Positions 15,501 to 30,800 of a stretch of DNA of 64,000 nucleotides are shown here, one piece after another. Made by a program: the position numbers and the translations under genes. Under the pieces are notes generated by a model. It was not told the DNA's origin. It worked only from the letters and a program-made list of their open reading frames with translations, and did not search any database. Each line of letters begins with the position of its first letter. Position 1 is the stretch's first letter. The stretch comes from Cyprinodon diabolis (lineage: Eukaryota; Chordata; Actinopteri; Cyprinodontiformes; Cyprinodontidae): positions 28,867,166-28,931,165 of the forward strand of contig CM060083.1 of NCBI GenBank assembly GCA_030533445.1, written 5' to 3'.

Positions 15501-18500
15501 AAAGGGTGCTTATTTGTTTCAGAAACTATCTGGGCGCAGTGTAAGTCCTGGGCTGCAGATGTTTGGCCAGTCCATCTCTGGTAATGTGGACATGGACAGC
15601 AATGGATATGCAGGTACAGGAAGAGCATACCAAATGTTATTATCCTTAAACATAAACGTAAAAATAAAAAGGATTGGTTTCTTGTTTTCTGTTCTAGCAT
15701 TTGAAGTTTTTTCATGTCAACAATAGTGTATTTTCACCCTTGTGACTGACAGAAGCATGTTGTTTACTGCATTCCAAAGCTGTCAGACTGAGCCTGTGTG
15801 ACATTTAGACACCTCAGTCTGTGCATTGTTTTCAATCTGCAGGTGTTAAGACTGCTGACTGCAGATGTTGCAGTGCTGTCAACTCTTCCTAATGCTTTTC
15901 CAAATCAATGTTTTCCTTGCTGCAGATGTCACCATCGGAGCTTTTCTGGCAGACAGTGTGGTTCTGCTGAGGTGAGTTCTGCTGTAATTCTCTCTGCTGC
16001 TTGACTATCTCTTCAGGTCTAAGTAGTATTTCTTTCTCTTCCTCATAGTGGTTGTAATGATGGTTTTCTCCCACGCCGTGTTTATGTCTGGGTTTGTGTG
16101 GTCATAGGTCGCGGCCTGTCATTACAGTGGATGTCTCAATTATTCTGCCTGTCTCCATCAACATCTCCGTGCCTCAGTGCCACGAAGGACACCAGAACCT
16201 GAATTGCTTCAACATCACCATCTGCATGCGCTTCAGGGGGAGAGAGGTGCCTGGAGAAATAGGTGACAAATTTTGATTGTAAGATGCATCCATCAATCCA
16301 TCCATCCATCCGTCCGTCCGTCCGTCCATCCATCCATCCATCCATCCATCCATCCATCCATCCATCCATCCATCCATTAAAATGTATAAGGATAGAAAAG
16401 TTAAAAGAAGACGTTATAAGTCATTATGGAAAATGCAGAAAAATAAACCTCTTTAGCTGGCTGATTTGAAATAATTACTTTGAGTATTGCAAAGCTGTAG
16501 AATGTCAGAGTTAAGTAGGAAATAAAGAATGGCATAAATGTACAGTGGGAAACTTAAGCTGACCCATGTAGTAAAATAAATGAAGTACAGCTCAGCACTG
16601 AGTTGTACATGAGAAAAAAAGTGTTTCTAATTAGGTCTCCTCTGAGAGAGGTCTATTTCAGAAGGTGCCCTGAGAAAGGGTAATTGGCTTGAATATCACT
16701 TCCTGAAATTTTGGTGGAATATAAATACAGTATGTTTAGATAAAATAAGACTAGGTTACTTGCCCATGGCTGACTTTGATCTTGCCCTCTGCTTACATGT
16801 TCTTGGGTGTGCCTGATGACAGCTGAGGTGCAGTCCTGTTCAAGTGTTTGGGTGTGGTCTTTCACAGCCTCCCCAAGGGGAACAGCAGCCCTTTCGTTGC
16901 ATAATGATACTGTCCAGGCTGGACAGAATAAAGCCTTTCTGTTTACCCGTCTGGCCGTTACTATGGAAAGTGAAGCACTGTTTGTTCGGTGACTCCCAGA
17001 GTAAAACCTTCCTGTACCTCCTGTGAAATGAGCTCATGGCGCTCACTCAGTTGGACAGCAGAAACAGAAGGCTTAGTTTGGTCTGAATTGGGTGTGTTTA
17101 CCACCCCTCCCACTGTTTTACCAGAAAGACACCCTCCAGGGGAAATGACTGCAGAATGAGGCTTATTCATTCAGAGGAGCCCTTTTTAAATGTCCAGAAG
17201 CCCATATATGGTTATCCCAAAAACATGGTTAATGGTAACGTCATTCTTGTGACTTGTGAGGGCCAATGGGATGTTTTAAGGAAGGTACCAACTAGCAGCA
17301 TGACGGAGACCAGGGGAGACAGAAGAAAACACCAGGGAGAAGATTGTGGGGAACTTTAAAGTGGAGTTAGATTAGAAAAAAAAAATGTTTTGAGCATCTT
17401 ATGGAGCAATTTTCACCCTATCCTCTGTAGATGAAGTATAATGTAGCACATCTGCAAAACCTAGAAAGTCAACAACTTAAGCTCAGATTGGGAAAAAGCT
17501 GTTGACAGGAAGTGTTTTAGCCATGTTTTTCTCTGCATATCATCCTTCGCATCGGGTGTTTCCTGAACAGACCCGGTGTTATGCCTGTAACAAGTATAAG
17601 ATGCATTAACCAAAAATGAGTCCAGAATAAAGATTTTGATAAAAAACAGTCAGATTTATTACTGCTGTATTCCATCCACCACAATCTGATAATGAGAGCA
17701 AAGAGACTAAAAAACAGCTTATTTGCATGCACCAAAACTGCACAACTATGGGCACTGCAGGCATGGATGTACTGGGAATCCAGGGCTGTTGGCTAGCCTC
17801 ATTCATTACTCATACAGGTTAATCATTTAACATCGTTATCTCAAGAAATCAATAACCGTTTTCCCGTGATAATGAGATAATCATCTTGTTAACTCCAAAA
17901 AAAAAAAAATAATGGTTTAACCGCGATAACGAGATAGTTATGTCATTATCTCGAGAAGGCAAAGAAGAAAAAAAAGTCGAGTAAGACTGCTCTCGGCTTC
18001 CGTAAATTTAGTTCTTCTCTTTCGGCTGTTATAAACCTCTTGCTTTCACCTAGCTAAGAACTAGAATAGAATAGAATAGAATAGCCCTGTACTGTCCCAC
18101 AATGGGGAAATGGTGGTGCTTACAAAAGCAAAGGTTATAGTAGAAGTGATCACACAATGTGCACCTAGAAAAGTGTATGAAAATAACAGATAGCAAAATA
18201 AAACAGAGTATTGTACTGTACAGTGTTTTTACTTTGGAGAATAAAAAATCAATAACAGCTGTGGATATTTTCACAGTAAAGGATAGGTGGAAAATAATCA
18301 TTAAAAAGTCATTAATAAGTCATTAATATTAAATACTTTTTATTAATAAACTGTAGCTCTCAGCATCTCTCTGCCTGCCTTATTAATGATACATTATTCA
18401 ATTAGCCAGAGGAACTATGAAAAACTGCATTGGATGTACTGAATTAGTTTTGCAACACTCATCTTCATACATTGAAGCACTACATAATGATCCAACCAAA

Positions 18501-21281
18501 ATGTTTCCGTCTTCCCACATGATTCATTTGTTTAATTTCCTTCCAATAGGCAATAATTTACTTTTTCCCATGTTCTGCTGGCAATGAGCAGAAAACCAAA
18601 CCCTGCGTGTTTAAAGCGTTTCCCAGGACTGTCTTGACTCAACTGTGTGACCAGGCTTCTCCCTCTTCTTAGAGTTGCTGTACAACCTGACTGCTGATAT
18701 GGATAAACGACAGAAAAACCAGCCTTCTAGGATTTATTTCGCACAATCGGGGTCTCAGATCAGCCAAATGAACCAGCAGCTGAGCCTGGAATTCAACAGA
18801 GAGAAATGCCAAAGCTACACTGCCTATGTCAAGGTAGGTTTAGATTGTGATTCTCATTGCTAGCTGGTTTTCATCCACTTTTCTTTTTTTTTACCCTGAG
18901 AGTTTCACTGGATTTTAGGCAGGTTTGTTTCTAGATGTGTATTTAGAGCAAAACAGGGGAAAACTCACAGAAAAAGCAGCATAACAGCATTGCTACTGGT
19001 GTTAGGAGAATTTAAGGCTGCATGTCGACAGTCATGTGCTGGGAAGCTATTTGCATCACCCTAATGGGTTGGGTTAAAGGTATCAGTCAGGAGCTTGATG
19101 GTCCCTGAAACCATGCAGTTCAAGTGTGTATCTGGAGAAACAAGAAACAGACTCTCCTTTGTCATTGCATAATCCCACTATTGTGTTCCTTTATGACTTA
19201 GTCTTGTGGCTGCATGGAGAGTCTTCATCCTAAGGGTATTATCCATGTATCAGCTCCTCTGGTACAAGGCCTGTAAATATTGCTGCTGTTTCTAATAGAG
19301 GTCTAAAGGCACTTTCGCTGTAGGAGGGTGAGCCGCCAGCTGAGCGAGGCTGTCATTACTGCTCCCTCATCTCATTCTTCAACCATTTGGCCGCAATGAA
19401 TGCATACCCCTTAGGCTGGCTCTAGCTAAGCTTCCTCCTCTGTAAGGTCGTGCATGTTTTTATAAAGATGCTTCCATTAAGTTGAGTGTTTAAGACTTCG
19501 ATATCTGACATTTCATACTTAAGATCTCCCTTTCCTGTCTTTAACATATAGTGTCTCACTAAATTATTCTCACTCCTTTTTTTGTCAGATTAAAAAACTA
19601 CAGTGTATTTTGTTGTAACTCTTTTCATCATCTTTGTAAAAATATCCCAAAAAATTGATTGCAGCAAATAGTGTGGGTTCTCACCAGCTTCCTCCTATAA
19701 TCCAAAAAATGAAAATAAATGTGTGCATGGTTGTTTTGTGTTTTCAGGGTGTCTTTTAAATATTCAAAAAGTTTTCCCTTCTCTTCTTATTTTGCACTGT
19801 TTTTTGTTTGTCTCTCACATAAAATCACAATGAAATACACTCAAGTTTGTTGTTGCAATGCAGCAAAATGTGGAGAGATTCATGAGGTGTGATGAGGTTA
19901 GGCAATGCAAATATAGTTTTAAGTACATATAAAAATCAGTAAATTATGTCTTTTTTCAGGAAATAAATCTCTTAATTTAACAATTAATCCAGAACTCTTC
20001 AGGCTTGTATGTGTCCAATTGGTGTGTAGATTTCACATACCGTGTCTGTGGCATCTCTCCTACTGTGTGAGATAAAAAAAACACTTCTGCTCTAAAGAGC
20101 AAGCCCTCAGGTAATATATTAGTCTTGGGATGCTACTAAAGTTGCATGATGCACATAAAGTCTGCTGCTGATAATGAAAAGCAGGGCTACAGATGCTCTG
20201 ATCACAGTTACAGCCACTTCTAGAGGTGCAGGTAGGCAGATTTTGTTACACCTAAGCGGTTCCAGACTAACTGTACTGTTCTCTTCTGTTCGGCAGTCGT
20301 CATGCTAAACATCATCAGGTCCCTGGCTCATATGGAGGCCAAGTGGTTTTGATCTTCTCGACTACCTAGAGAAGAAAGCAAACAATAGCATCCTCAGGTG
20401 TTTAACTATTTCTGCCATGCTCAGGGGATTTTAAAATCGGACATTATAAATCCTTTTCAGGGGTGACTTGTGGATTCGTTTTGAGAAGCTTTACTGATGC
20501 GTCGATTCTGCATGATTTTATGATATTATTCTATTGCTAAATATGGCCACAGATTCTACCTGCTAAGCTGCACAACAAGGAAATAGCAAAAACTGTAAAA
20601 CCACACAGGATTCTAAAGGTGTGGTCCTAAAAATGACAACTTTAACCAACTGTTTACAATTTAAGTTTGCAGGAACAGGCAAAAAAATTATGTCTTTGCG
20701 TGAAAACTGTCCTAACATTATAGTTTCGGTCATCAAACTACATGGCACCGTAATCATAGATTATCCGATACTGCTAAAAGATGGTCTGGTATCATCTGCC
20801 CCCTTCATGTGTCTGCCTACATGAGCTAGTCCTCAGAGTTATGCTAATGGAAACCAGCTGGTAGCGAAACTGCATCCATAAGGATCGGAGAGACGGGGGG
20901 ATTGTGCACACCACCTCATCCTGTTCTCAAACAAAAACATACACTGAACTCGCAAGGCTAAGCCTGCCCTTCTCAGCAGGGTGCATGGCTGCTGTTGTGT
21001 TGATTGTAAATGTATGCTGGCACTGCTGATGGAAAACCCTCACGTCAGGTTTGATTGCTCTAGCACTGATATATGAGGAAAACTGTAAGCCTGACCATGA
21101 ACAATTTGGCCCATATGGCCACCCATAGTTTTATATCATCTGGAAGTTTTGACACCTTTTTTTTTTACTCTAGAAGCTGTGCAAGGCTGTCAGTTATTCA
21201 TATCACATTTTTTATAAAGCAGAGTTTTTCAAAGGTAAAAACTGCGCTCTGTCCTATGTAAAATATAGATATATTTTATAT

Positions 21282-21321
<40 letters not shown>

Positions 21322-24300
21322 TTAGGGCTATATTATGCAATACAACTAACTATTTTTATTACAAATCGACTAATCTGTCAGTAAACCTTTTAAATTAATC
21401 GATTAATAATCTAACATAGCCAAAGATTCCTTAAAGAAGAGTTATTACGAAATTAAATCAGGTGAAACTCAAACTATTTCCCTTGAGGGTTCTGGGTAGA
21501 GCATATTCACAGAAACATTTTTATTGTACTTTTTTTCTTGAATTCAAAATGTTGATATATTTGTTTACAATCTTGGCATAATTACTGCTCTAAGTTGCTT
21601 TTTCAGCTAAAGGCATGTTTGAGAGTCTCAATACTCCAGTTAACGATTAATCGATGATTAAATTAGTTACAAAAGTGCTCAATTTTGGCTTAGCTTATGT
21701 CAATGGAAGTTGCGTACATATTAATATCGGATATCCATCTGATAATAGCCAAAAAAATTATATTGGATTATATCAACCTGCATCTGAAACCATCAGGTAT
21801 TTGCATACTGACTGAAGGTCTCTGCTTCTGCTAAAGTTTCTGTAACTCACTGGTTAATATTGCATGGGTCAATTGCCTCACACCTACTGTTGTTGACTCT
21901 GTTGTAGTAATAGTACTTGATTTATTCTTTTCTAGCAATCTACAGTACCAAAAAAAAGTAATAAAAGCATGTATGATTGGTGCTAATATCATGTCTGGTC
22001 AATATTGGTATTGGACAATTCTTTAAGCTGCAATATCTGTATTGTATCGGATATCAAAAAGTTGTATCGAGGCACATCTAGTACAGAATGAATGATTCAG
22101 AGGGAGCTTAATTAATAGAGTTGATAAAGATTTAGTGTTAGTAAGAAACCACTCTTTAATGTGAATTTTAGCTATGCTTCACTTGCCGTACTCCTAAAGC
22201 CGGGCATACATTGTGCGTTTTTTTGCCTTTTTCTGGAAGAATTTCCAGTTGTGTGTGAATATAGAAGCATCTCCAGTGATTCAGAACACTTTTTTCACAA
22301 TTTTTACTTAAAATTTTTAAAAGATTTATAAGAGACCAATTTCTTTATCCAAACACCTGCTCAAGCAGAACCACAAAGCATAGGCCTAACAGTTAGAAAG
22401 CACTGTGTGCTGATGCTTAATAGGCCTCCATGGTTAGCTTATCAGATAACAGAAACCTGTTAGGGAGGGGTGTTGTAAAAGAACAAGATAAGGCATCTTG
22501 TTACAGTTAGGAAGATAAAATGGGAAGGAAAAGATAAAGTGGAGTTTGAGCGTTAACCAGAAATATTTCTCTAAAAAGAAAAGAAAGTCTTGCATAAAGA
22601 ACTGGGCATTAATTTAACAGCCAGCTGCTAGACTTCATTTGTTAAAGTCGTGTAAGTGCAGCAGATTCGCTCAATTGATGTGAAATCACGCAAAAGCTGG
22701 ATGTACCCCTCAGTGAATAACAGCGAGACATCCAGAGCAGAAACAGAATTATTCAGAGAAAAAGAAGTTGCTGCATTTTTCAGGAGTAATTCTTTCTAAT
22801 ATTATGCCGGCCTTTCATGTTTGTCATTTTAAGCATGTTTTCTTTGGCATGAATTAACAGCGTACCAGCCCTCCAGATGGTCTTTGTTTGGTTATTTTTA
22901 GCTGAATAAACTCCATACAGACTTTCACTTAGGTTGTAAAAAATAGTCAAGATGACTGCTGCATTATGAGAAGTTCAGAAGTTCGGGCCAGATGTATTTT
23001 TCATGAGAAGGAAAAGCTATTAAGTTTAAAAGAGAGCTCCTGGATTTATGCAGGATGTCTTTAGTCTGATGTGTGATTAGTCAGTTCGTATTGTACTGTT
23101 GGCTTGTTATGAGTTTTGGGTTTTACGTCTCATTTTGTTGAGGTAAAGCTTATTATTCAGGCATTTAGACTATTCAGTCTTGTTATGGTGAACCAACTTG
23201 CATGTCTGCTTAATGATTGTTACTGAAACTGAAACTACAGCTGTAAAACATTTAGTATCATGTATGAGACATGTTGCAAACATTTTGTAAACATACCAAC
23301 TAACTTAGGCTGAATGGAGAAGCTAAAAGGACATGCACACTAATGCAAACTTTTTTCTCTCCTTTGAGGTTAAAAAAGTATTTTGAATTGTACTGAATTA
23401 CATTCAGCTGCTTGTGGAACCTTAAATATAACAAAAAGAAAACGCAATTGCCATTTAAATAATTGTATTTCTTTTACTTTAAAGGAGTTTTGATCAACTG
23501 TTTCCTACATGCAATACGTCTTCTGTCGATAAAACTGAAGCAGTATGCAAAGCTTTTTAAATGCAAAGCTCCTACATATTTTCCCACTGAGTATTTAGTG
23601 TTTGAGCAGACTTCTGCAAGATCTGAATTTTCTTCTTTTAGCCCTTTGAAAAAAATTGTAGATGTGTCTTGGTGATTTTCTTCATTAGATCATTAGCCCT
23701 CCATCCGTTTACTTGACAGTTGGAAAAAGTTTCCTTTGCCTTTAAATTTCTTTAAATGTCACGTTGAAAACTAACCACCCTATGAGTCAGATACTTCTAG
23801 AGGCATTTAAATTGAATACAGATACTGTAATTGCCATATGTATTACATTAGTTGACATGGCTTTGAAGGAGGTATATCCTGATCTTCCTTATATGTAGCT
23901 TGTTTCAGTTTATTAAAGTAAGTAGTTCTTCATCCTAAGCTCTTTAAAGTTACCCTGCAGCATTTGTATCAGTTTAAGATTTGCTAATAAATATATATAT
24001 ATTTATTTGATAATAAACCCTCCAACCCTGAACTAGATTGTTTTTTTTGTCTTGATACCACTATGCTAACTTCCTACATTTAAAAAGACATGGCTTTGTT
24101 TGACTGTGCTTCCTAAACAAGTTAATTTTAGGGGTTTTATTTGTCATTATTTGGTCTTGTATGCCATTTTCTCAATGATAAGCCCTGTGGAGTCAGAGAT
24201 GGAGCTTTTGCAACAGCATTACATTGCTTCGCCTTTGAATAAACTTGCTGAACTTTTCAAGCGGGGCAGTTTTTCTATTGTAAATCTTTCCAAATCCGCT

Positions 24301-27300
24301 GTAGCTTAATTAACTTCCGACTGTTTATAAATGGCCTTATAATCCTCTATAAACTGATGCTTTGCAGCAGTTGCTTCTCCCAGATCTTTGAAAATTACCA
24401 TCGTTCTGTTGTCTGTCTGTATAAAACAAAACAGAATGGTCTAGACTTGGAAAAATAACTACTTTCTTTCTCTCTCAAGATGTAGTTTACTGTTTTTGAT
24501 CAGTTATTGATATCCTTCCTGTTGGAACCTGTCTGCCTTTCAAGTGTAGAGGTTGTAATAATGTATACATCTTCCAAACATTTTAGTTTTGTTTAAATTA
24601 AATACCTTTAAGCTTATTGTTTCAATTCATTATACGTATATGCGACTTTACCTATACAATTACAAATTATATATTTATAATTTATATAGACTGCAGTTGG
24701 ATTATCTGGTAGCAAGCTGTAGAGGAGGAATTTTTAAAAGTATTCAGTTTATGCTCTGTATGTAGCTTCCTCGTGCTGCATGTCGAGTGTTCGGCATACA
24801 TGTGCAGAGATTTAAAGCATAACAGGTGTCATGTCAACATACATTGTGATATATATTTAACTGCAAGCTGTAAAGCATTGTTGATTCTTTGAGCCAGGTA
24901 CTGTTTGGTGTCAGTCTGACTATGATCACTGGGTTTTCATCTGTTGCTTGTTTTAGTAAATACCTTGTAAGCAGTCTGTCCCTTCTTTAATACTCTGAGC
25001 TTTGTTCATGTTTAAGTTTTTGGTTGTCCATCCATCATCATCTGCGTTTTTACTCCAGTAGCCTCATTCGAGCCAGGCCCACGTGAGCTTTGAATTTGTG
25101 CCAGAAGTCAGCTCCATTTGTGGTCAGGAGAAGTTTAGCGCCACATTGTAGATGCATCGCAGCCTCTGAGGAGGAGTTAAAATAAGCAGTCAGAGCCCTG
25201 CCTTTAACAGTTGTCTGTTTTATATAGCTGGAAAGGCATCCTAGCCCACTTTCCACTGGCCTACTTTACACACAGTGCTCAGCATGTATATCTCATGTCA
25301 TCTTAACATTTGTTATGGCACCAGTGGAGTATTTAAAGGTCCAGTAAACCTTGTTCTTACTACTGCGGCTGTTACAAAGGCTTCAGTAGGACGGATAATT
25401 AGATATGAGAAGTGATGCTGCTTCTGCACGCAAACAGATGAACAGATGAGAGTTTTTAATGCAATTTTGCGATTTTCAACTATAGTAGAGATGCGGTGGT
25501 TAGATTTTAGGTTGCAAAATAAAGTGAGGGAATATTCCCCTTTAAAATAATACTAGAGGTATTTAAAGATTGCTTTGACAGATAATGAATCAAGCAACCT
25601 CTTTAGAGACCTTTCATTGTGGATTTTAAATTAGTTTTACATCTAAAATTGTTGTATTTAAATGCGTTTTTATTATAAAAAATTTTTTAAATCATCTTTT
25701 GATTTTGGATTTTAAACTTGTTTGATATTTAAAAATAATGGACATGAAATGTTACTACGGAAGAACCAGGGCCTCATTTGAATAGCCCTGTTCTGAAAAA
25801 TTGCATACACTTACTTCGAGAAAACACGTATATGCAAAAATTGTCATATTTCTGAGGCAGTGGACAGATCCATTGAATGTGGATCAAGCACGCATGATAA
25901 AATGTAAAACACCTGTGTTGATATGCCTCCATTTAAAAACTCAGATGGATGAAATCATGCCTGGCATCTCAAAAACAAAATTAGATCTAAAAAAAGATAA
26001 ACTTTCAGGTACGTGAATTAAAGATGCCCTAAATTAGGTTTACTTTATGTGAGTTTTGCTCCATCTAACAGGAGTTATGTACTAAAATGTTTTATGTAAG
26101 CACACTGTAAGTCCACAGAATAGATTAGTTACTCTGGGACCTTTAGAGAGATCAATACATCAGGTTTGCACATATTTATGCGCTCGGTTCATTACTGAAA
26201 CCACTTAACTTTGTTTGGCAAAGAGCATACACCACATATTTGTGTGTATATTTAGCTTATGCACAGAGCCTCTGGAGTCCTGCATTTTTTCAGTGGTTGA
26301 CGGATGACTATATTGTATTTGACCAGCATTCTCACGCAAATTCCACAAACCCACCCATCAAGGTAAGCTAAAGTTGATTTGAAATATCAGCCACACTCAC
26401 CATTTGACCCCAGTCTGCATTCTGCAGACAAACAGGAAACTTAGGAGAGAAAAGTAAAGGAGGAGTTCCTGTCACCACATCCCAAACAGTCTCCAGTGGC
26501 ACAAAAGAGACACAGAACCTCTGCACTTTTTGACAGCCATGAGCAACGACCACACTGCTCTTTTTGTTTTCATCTTTTGAGCTAAACTTGAACATGCAAT
26601 TCCCTTGACCCCCCCCCCCTAACCGTTTCATTCAGCTCAGTCCAAGAGGGCCAATCCAGTGAAAGTATATAACAGGAAGGTAATCAAACCCAGCTGTTTC
26701 TTGTTTCACATGGCAGTAAGTCAAGCAACTCTTTTAAGAAGAATAGATTGAAAAATTGGAAGACCTACTAGAGCTAGTCACATTGGTAATATAGTAAATA
26801 AAGCAGATACTCTCATTAACTGACAAAATAATGTTAGATAAATATTTAGGTTGCAAGAGATAGTATTTGCAGAGAATAGTAAAGAGAGAGAAGAATAGTA
26901 TTAGAGATACTAAAGATGCAACCTTTGTGTTAAATTTAGAACAGGCTAAATATTTAATCAGGATTTCCCTACAAGGTTTTCCCAGCAAGAACATGAGACT
27001 CTTCTTCAGGGCAGGGAACAAGCATTAGTTAGATTTCTTAAGTCTTTCATGTACAAAAAAGCTGCAAGTCAGGTTTTATCTTTGCAATAACTGCTCATTA
27101 AACACTGTATTTTGTTGCCATGGCAAATTCATTATTTCCCTTCCTGAACCTGACCAGAGGTTGTGCAGGTTTGATGAATTGTTGATTTTGGCAGCTTGCT
27201 AGCCAGAATGTTTCTGCAGCCTGTTGGCCACAGTGCTGCCACATGATGCCACCGCAAGGCAGCTTAATGGGTGGCCAAGTCTGACCACAATGAAAGAGTC

Positions 27301-27818
27301 TCCCTGGCCAAGGTTTCCCCTTGCACCGCCGAGGAAACACTGTGTATCTGAATGCAACTGTAGTGGAATCTTAGTTTCTTACTGCGATGCAGTGATGCAT
27401 CCTCTCAGAAATTTGGCTAAGTCAGTCTTGTCAACTTTTAGTATCCTGTTGTAGGTGCAGCTGAACCCAGGAATTTACAAGATGCATCATTTTTTACTCA
27501 CTATCAAAAATTCAAGCACATTAGACCTTTCCTACTTTTGTAAAATTAGGATTATGAAACATGTTTTAAATCCATAATTGATATGTTTCCATACATTTGA
27601 TCAAGTATTTGGTAGACAAGCCTTTTAAAATGGGTCAATGCTCCACAAGCCCCTCTCCCCTTTTTTGGCACATTTGCCCTTGCAAGACTGTTTTATTGTG
27701 ACTGAATTAAAGACTCCCCACTAATTTTACATGTCTAACAAGGACTTCACAATAATTGCAACACTTTCTTTACTGCCAATAATTGCAACACTTTCTTTAC
27801 TGCCAATTGAACCATTTG

Positions 27819-27893
<75 letters not shown>

Positions 27894-30800
27894 TAGAGAT
27901 AGAGATAGAGATAGAGATAGAGATAGAGATATAGATATATAGATATATAGATATATAGATATATAGATATATAGATATATATAGATATAGATAGATATAG
28001 ATAGATATATATATAGGAGTCACTGTTTGAGCTGTACATAAACAATGAAAATAACTGTTGCAGAAGCTAATAAAACCAAGACAATGTGCTGTTTTTGTGC
28101 CCAGATTGTGTGAAGTAATAGTAACATTAGTGCATCTAAACTTTTAGAAGTAAAAAATTTGTAAAACTGAAACAAGAAACATTTAGTCTGTTTTTAAAGT
28201 GAAAGAGTAAAAAGAAAGGGTTGCTCTAGAAATAGACAGGTTTTGCAAGATACCCAATGAACATAAAATCTGCACAATCCATTTAGGTATGTTGAGCAAT
28301 GACTGCATCTACAGAATCCAAGTGAGGTAAATCATACAAAATATAACTTTGCAAGCTCCAGTTTAATCCCAGCGTAGTCTGAAAAGAATGGCTCCAACAT
28401 TAACATGGAAACAAAATCTCCCAGATTTATATAAATAAGAAAATCCGCTGCAGGAAGCAGCTGGAGACCTCCCTCATCACCAGGATGGAGTAGATCCAAA
28501 CTCACTGACAAACACACTGAGCTCCATTTTGAAAACTTCGCAGTTTAAGATGTTTCTCCCTGCCAACACATCCATCAGGATGACCTTTACTCTTTAGACT
28601 GAAATAGCCTTTTAATAATAAATATCTCTTGCTATTAAGGTTCTAAAAGAATCTCCTAATTATGTGAAAATGTCTTTGCTGACTAACTTCCTGTTTATGC
28701 CCCCCCCAAAAAAATTATCAAGATTTAAAATGAAGTTTATCTTTCAAACACAGGAAGTCTTCTGACGTGTGTTGTTCTTTCTAAACAGTAACATTCAGAA
28801 ATAACACATTGACACCATTAGCAAGATGGATTCAGTTCCTCCATCCTGCTAATCCCCATAAAACATCCTCTGTGATCTACATCTTTTCCAAGCACAGGAT
28901 ATTTACTCTTTACCCTTTAATCTAAATCCCAAATAGTAATCCTCTATAACGGATATGAGATATAAAAGCATTGTTTTTTCTTGTTGATGGCCTCTTGATA
29001 ATTTTGATATTCTTGCTTTGTGCTTTTAAGACGATAAAACCAAATTAGATTTCAATATGATTTTCATTAAATATAAATAAGGACGCAACTACTTTCAGCA
29101 CAGCCGACAAAGTTGACTTGTAAAATTGATCTCATCTTGTTTCCCCCCTTTTGAGTTTATCTATACAGAACTATATGACAGCAAATGCCATCTTATCTTT
29201 GACACTTCATAGGACTAAAAAGGTTTTTTTTTTTTTTTTCACGGTGCATATCTAATTGATTCAAAATTCAGAAAAGCATCTTGAAGCTGTCATTCCCATT
29301 AAAGGCTTTTGTACAAAGTATTAAATAAATTACAATAAGTGTGTTCAATATTTGTTCTATGTGTCATTTCACTTTATTTCACATAACTTAATTTCTGGAC
29401 ATTTATGGTTTGATTGCTTTATATGTATATGGAATGCATGGATTGTTCCCGGCATCTTGTGGAAATTTCATGTCAATAGCACCTCGAGAAATATATTTAC
29501 TGAGAAAAATAGTGATGTGTTAAATACTTATTTTACCCACTGTACTGTCCCATTGAATAACATTTCTAAAACAGTCAACGTTGATAGTGTAATGCAGTTT
29601 GATATGTGTAAGGAAGTCTGACTGATTGCCTTGAAGCATTGACTTTGTAATAACCCTTCGTCTTAAAGGTCATTTGTTGACTTTAGAAAATCACATGCTT
29701 TAAATATAAAGATCAAGAAGAAACAGGTTCAAATACATCATAAAACTCAACATTTAATGTAAAACTTTGAGTGAGCAACTCATCTCTCAACTTTTTATTT
29801 GTGCCCATTTTAAATACTTGCTGTGTAATCAATTTTCATAACTCAAAACATTTAAGTTGAGTCCACGCATATTATGTTTTTGAAAAACGTGGAACCTGAA
29901 AGATCAGTTTTACCCTATTGGGCAGTAGGTGTGGTTTGATGGGAATAAAATAGAGTGCAGGCATTCTGAAGAGGAAGAACAATGACCTGCTGGTTCTTTG
30001 ATTAATCAAATTTCCATCCAAATAGGATGTTCCCTACAAACAGATACATTTTAAAGGTGGTTTCCCCAAAAGGAGCCTACTGTCACTAAGTTAATTTACT
30101 CAAAATTATTAAGTATTGCAAACTTAATGTGAACTAGAGGCAAATGCTAAAATGTTTGAGGCAAGGCGTTTTCATGTTTCGTTTTAGTAAAGTCAACTGA
30201 ATGCATTTTACAGTGTATGTGCAGCTTTCTGCTGTTATCTGGATATTGAAGGGACGGGAATCAAACATATATAAATACACATTTTAATTTATAAAGAAAA
30301 GTAAATGAAATACTCACAGTTGTCTGCTGTAGAGGCACAGTTAACAGCAATAGTATGGATGGTAATGTAAAACTCACGGATTGCAGCTACTCAATGGCAG
30401 CACTAGCTGCAATTAGATGCTTTAATAAAAATAATGTTATAATCTAAGCATGGGTGGATCAGTAGTTTTTTCTATTTAAAGCTAAAGAAAAGAGGAATAC
30501 ACAGAGTTAATACTAGGAATAGATTAATTGACGCCTCCCTCCAGGAAGGAGATGCTTTTAAAAACCGAGGTTATTTTCTAAAACACAGAGCAAACAAGTA
30601 CTTTCTATAATAAGAAGCACCTCTCAGGCTTGCTTTCTGTGGAAATGAAACCCTCATGAGCCTCTAAAATTAATGGTAGCTATAATTTTGAATAATAAAT
30701 GAACAGAGGGTAAAAAGAGAAACAAGCAGAGTGATGAATCTTGGTCATACTGTATTAAATGATAAAGGTAGAACATCGCATTGCTCTCTTCATTGCCGGA

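Larger units (their letters stand above)
16263..18672 (+). other. itga9 intron 14
   Basis: 2.4 kb. Contains an ATCC microsatellite, a palindromic repeat near 17820 and a LINE 3' tail near 18060 (listed separately). The stretch 16380-17815 shows no recognised gene. Confidence 0.75.

Noticed and set aside
25765..26350. GGGCCTCATTT-type phrase as a Harbinger-like element
   Set aside because: Only the first phrase is suggestive. No second end, target duplication or coding sequence was found.
27727..28045. Open frames on both strands across the AT-rich array
   Set aside because: They translate only simple Tyr-Ile, Ile-Glu and Ser-Ile repeats of a microsatellite.
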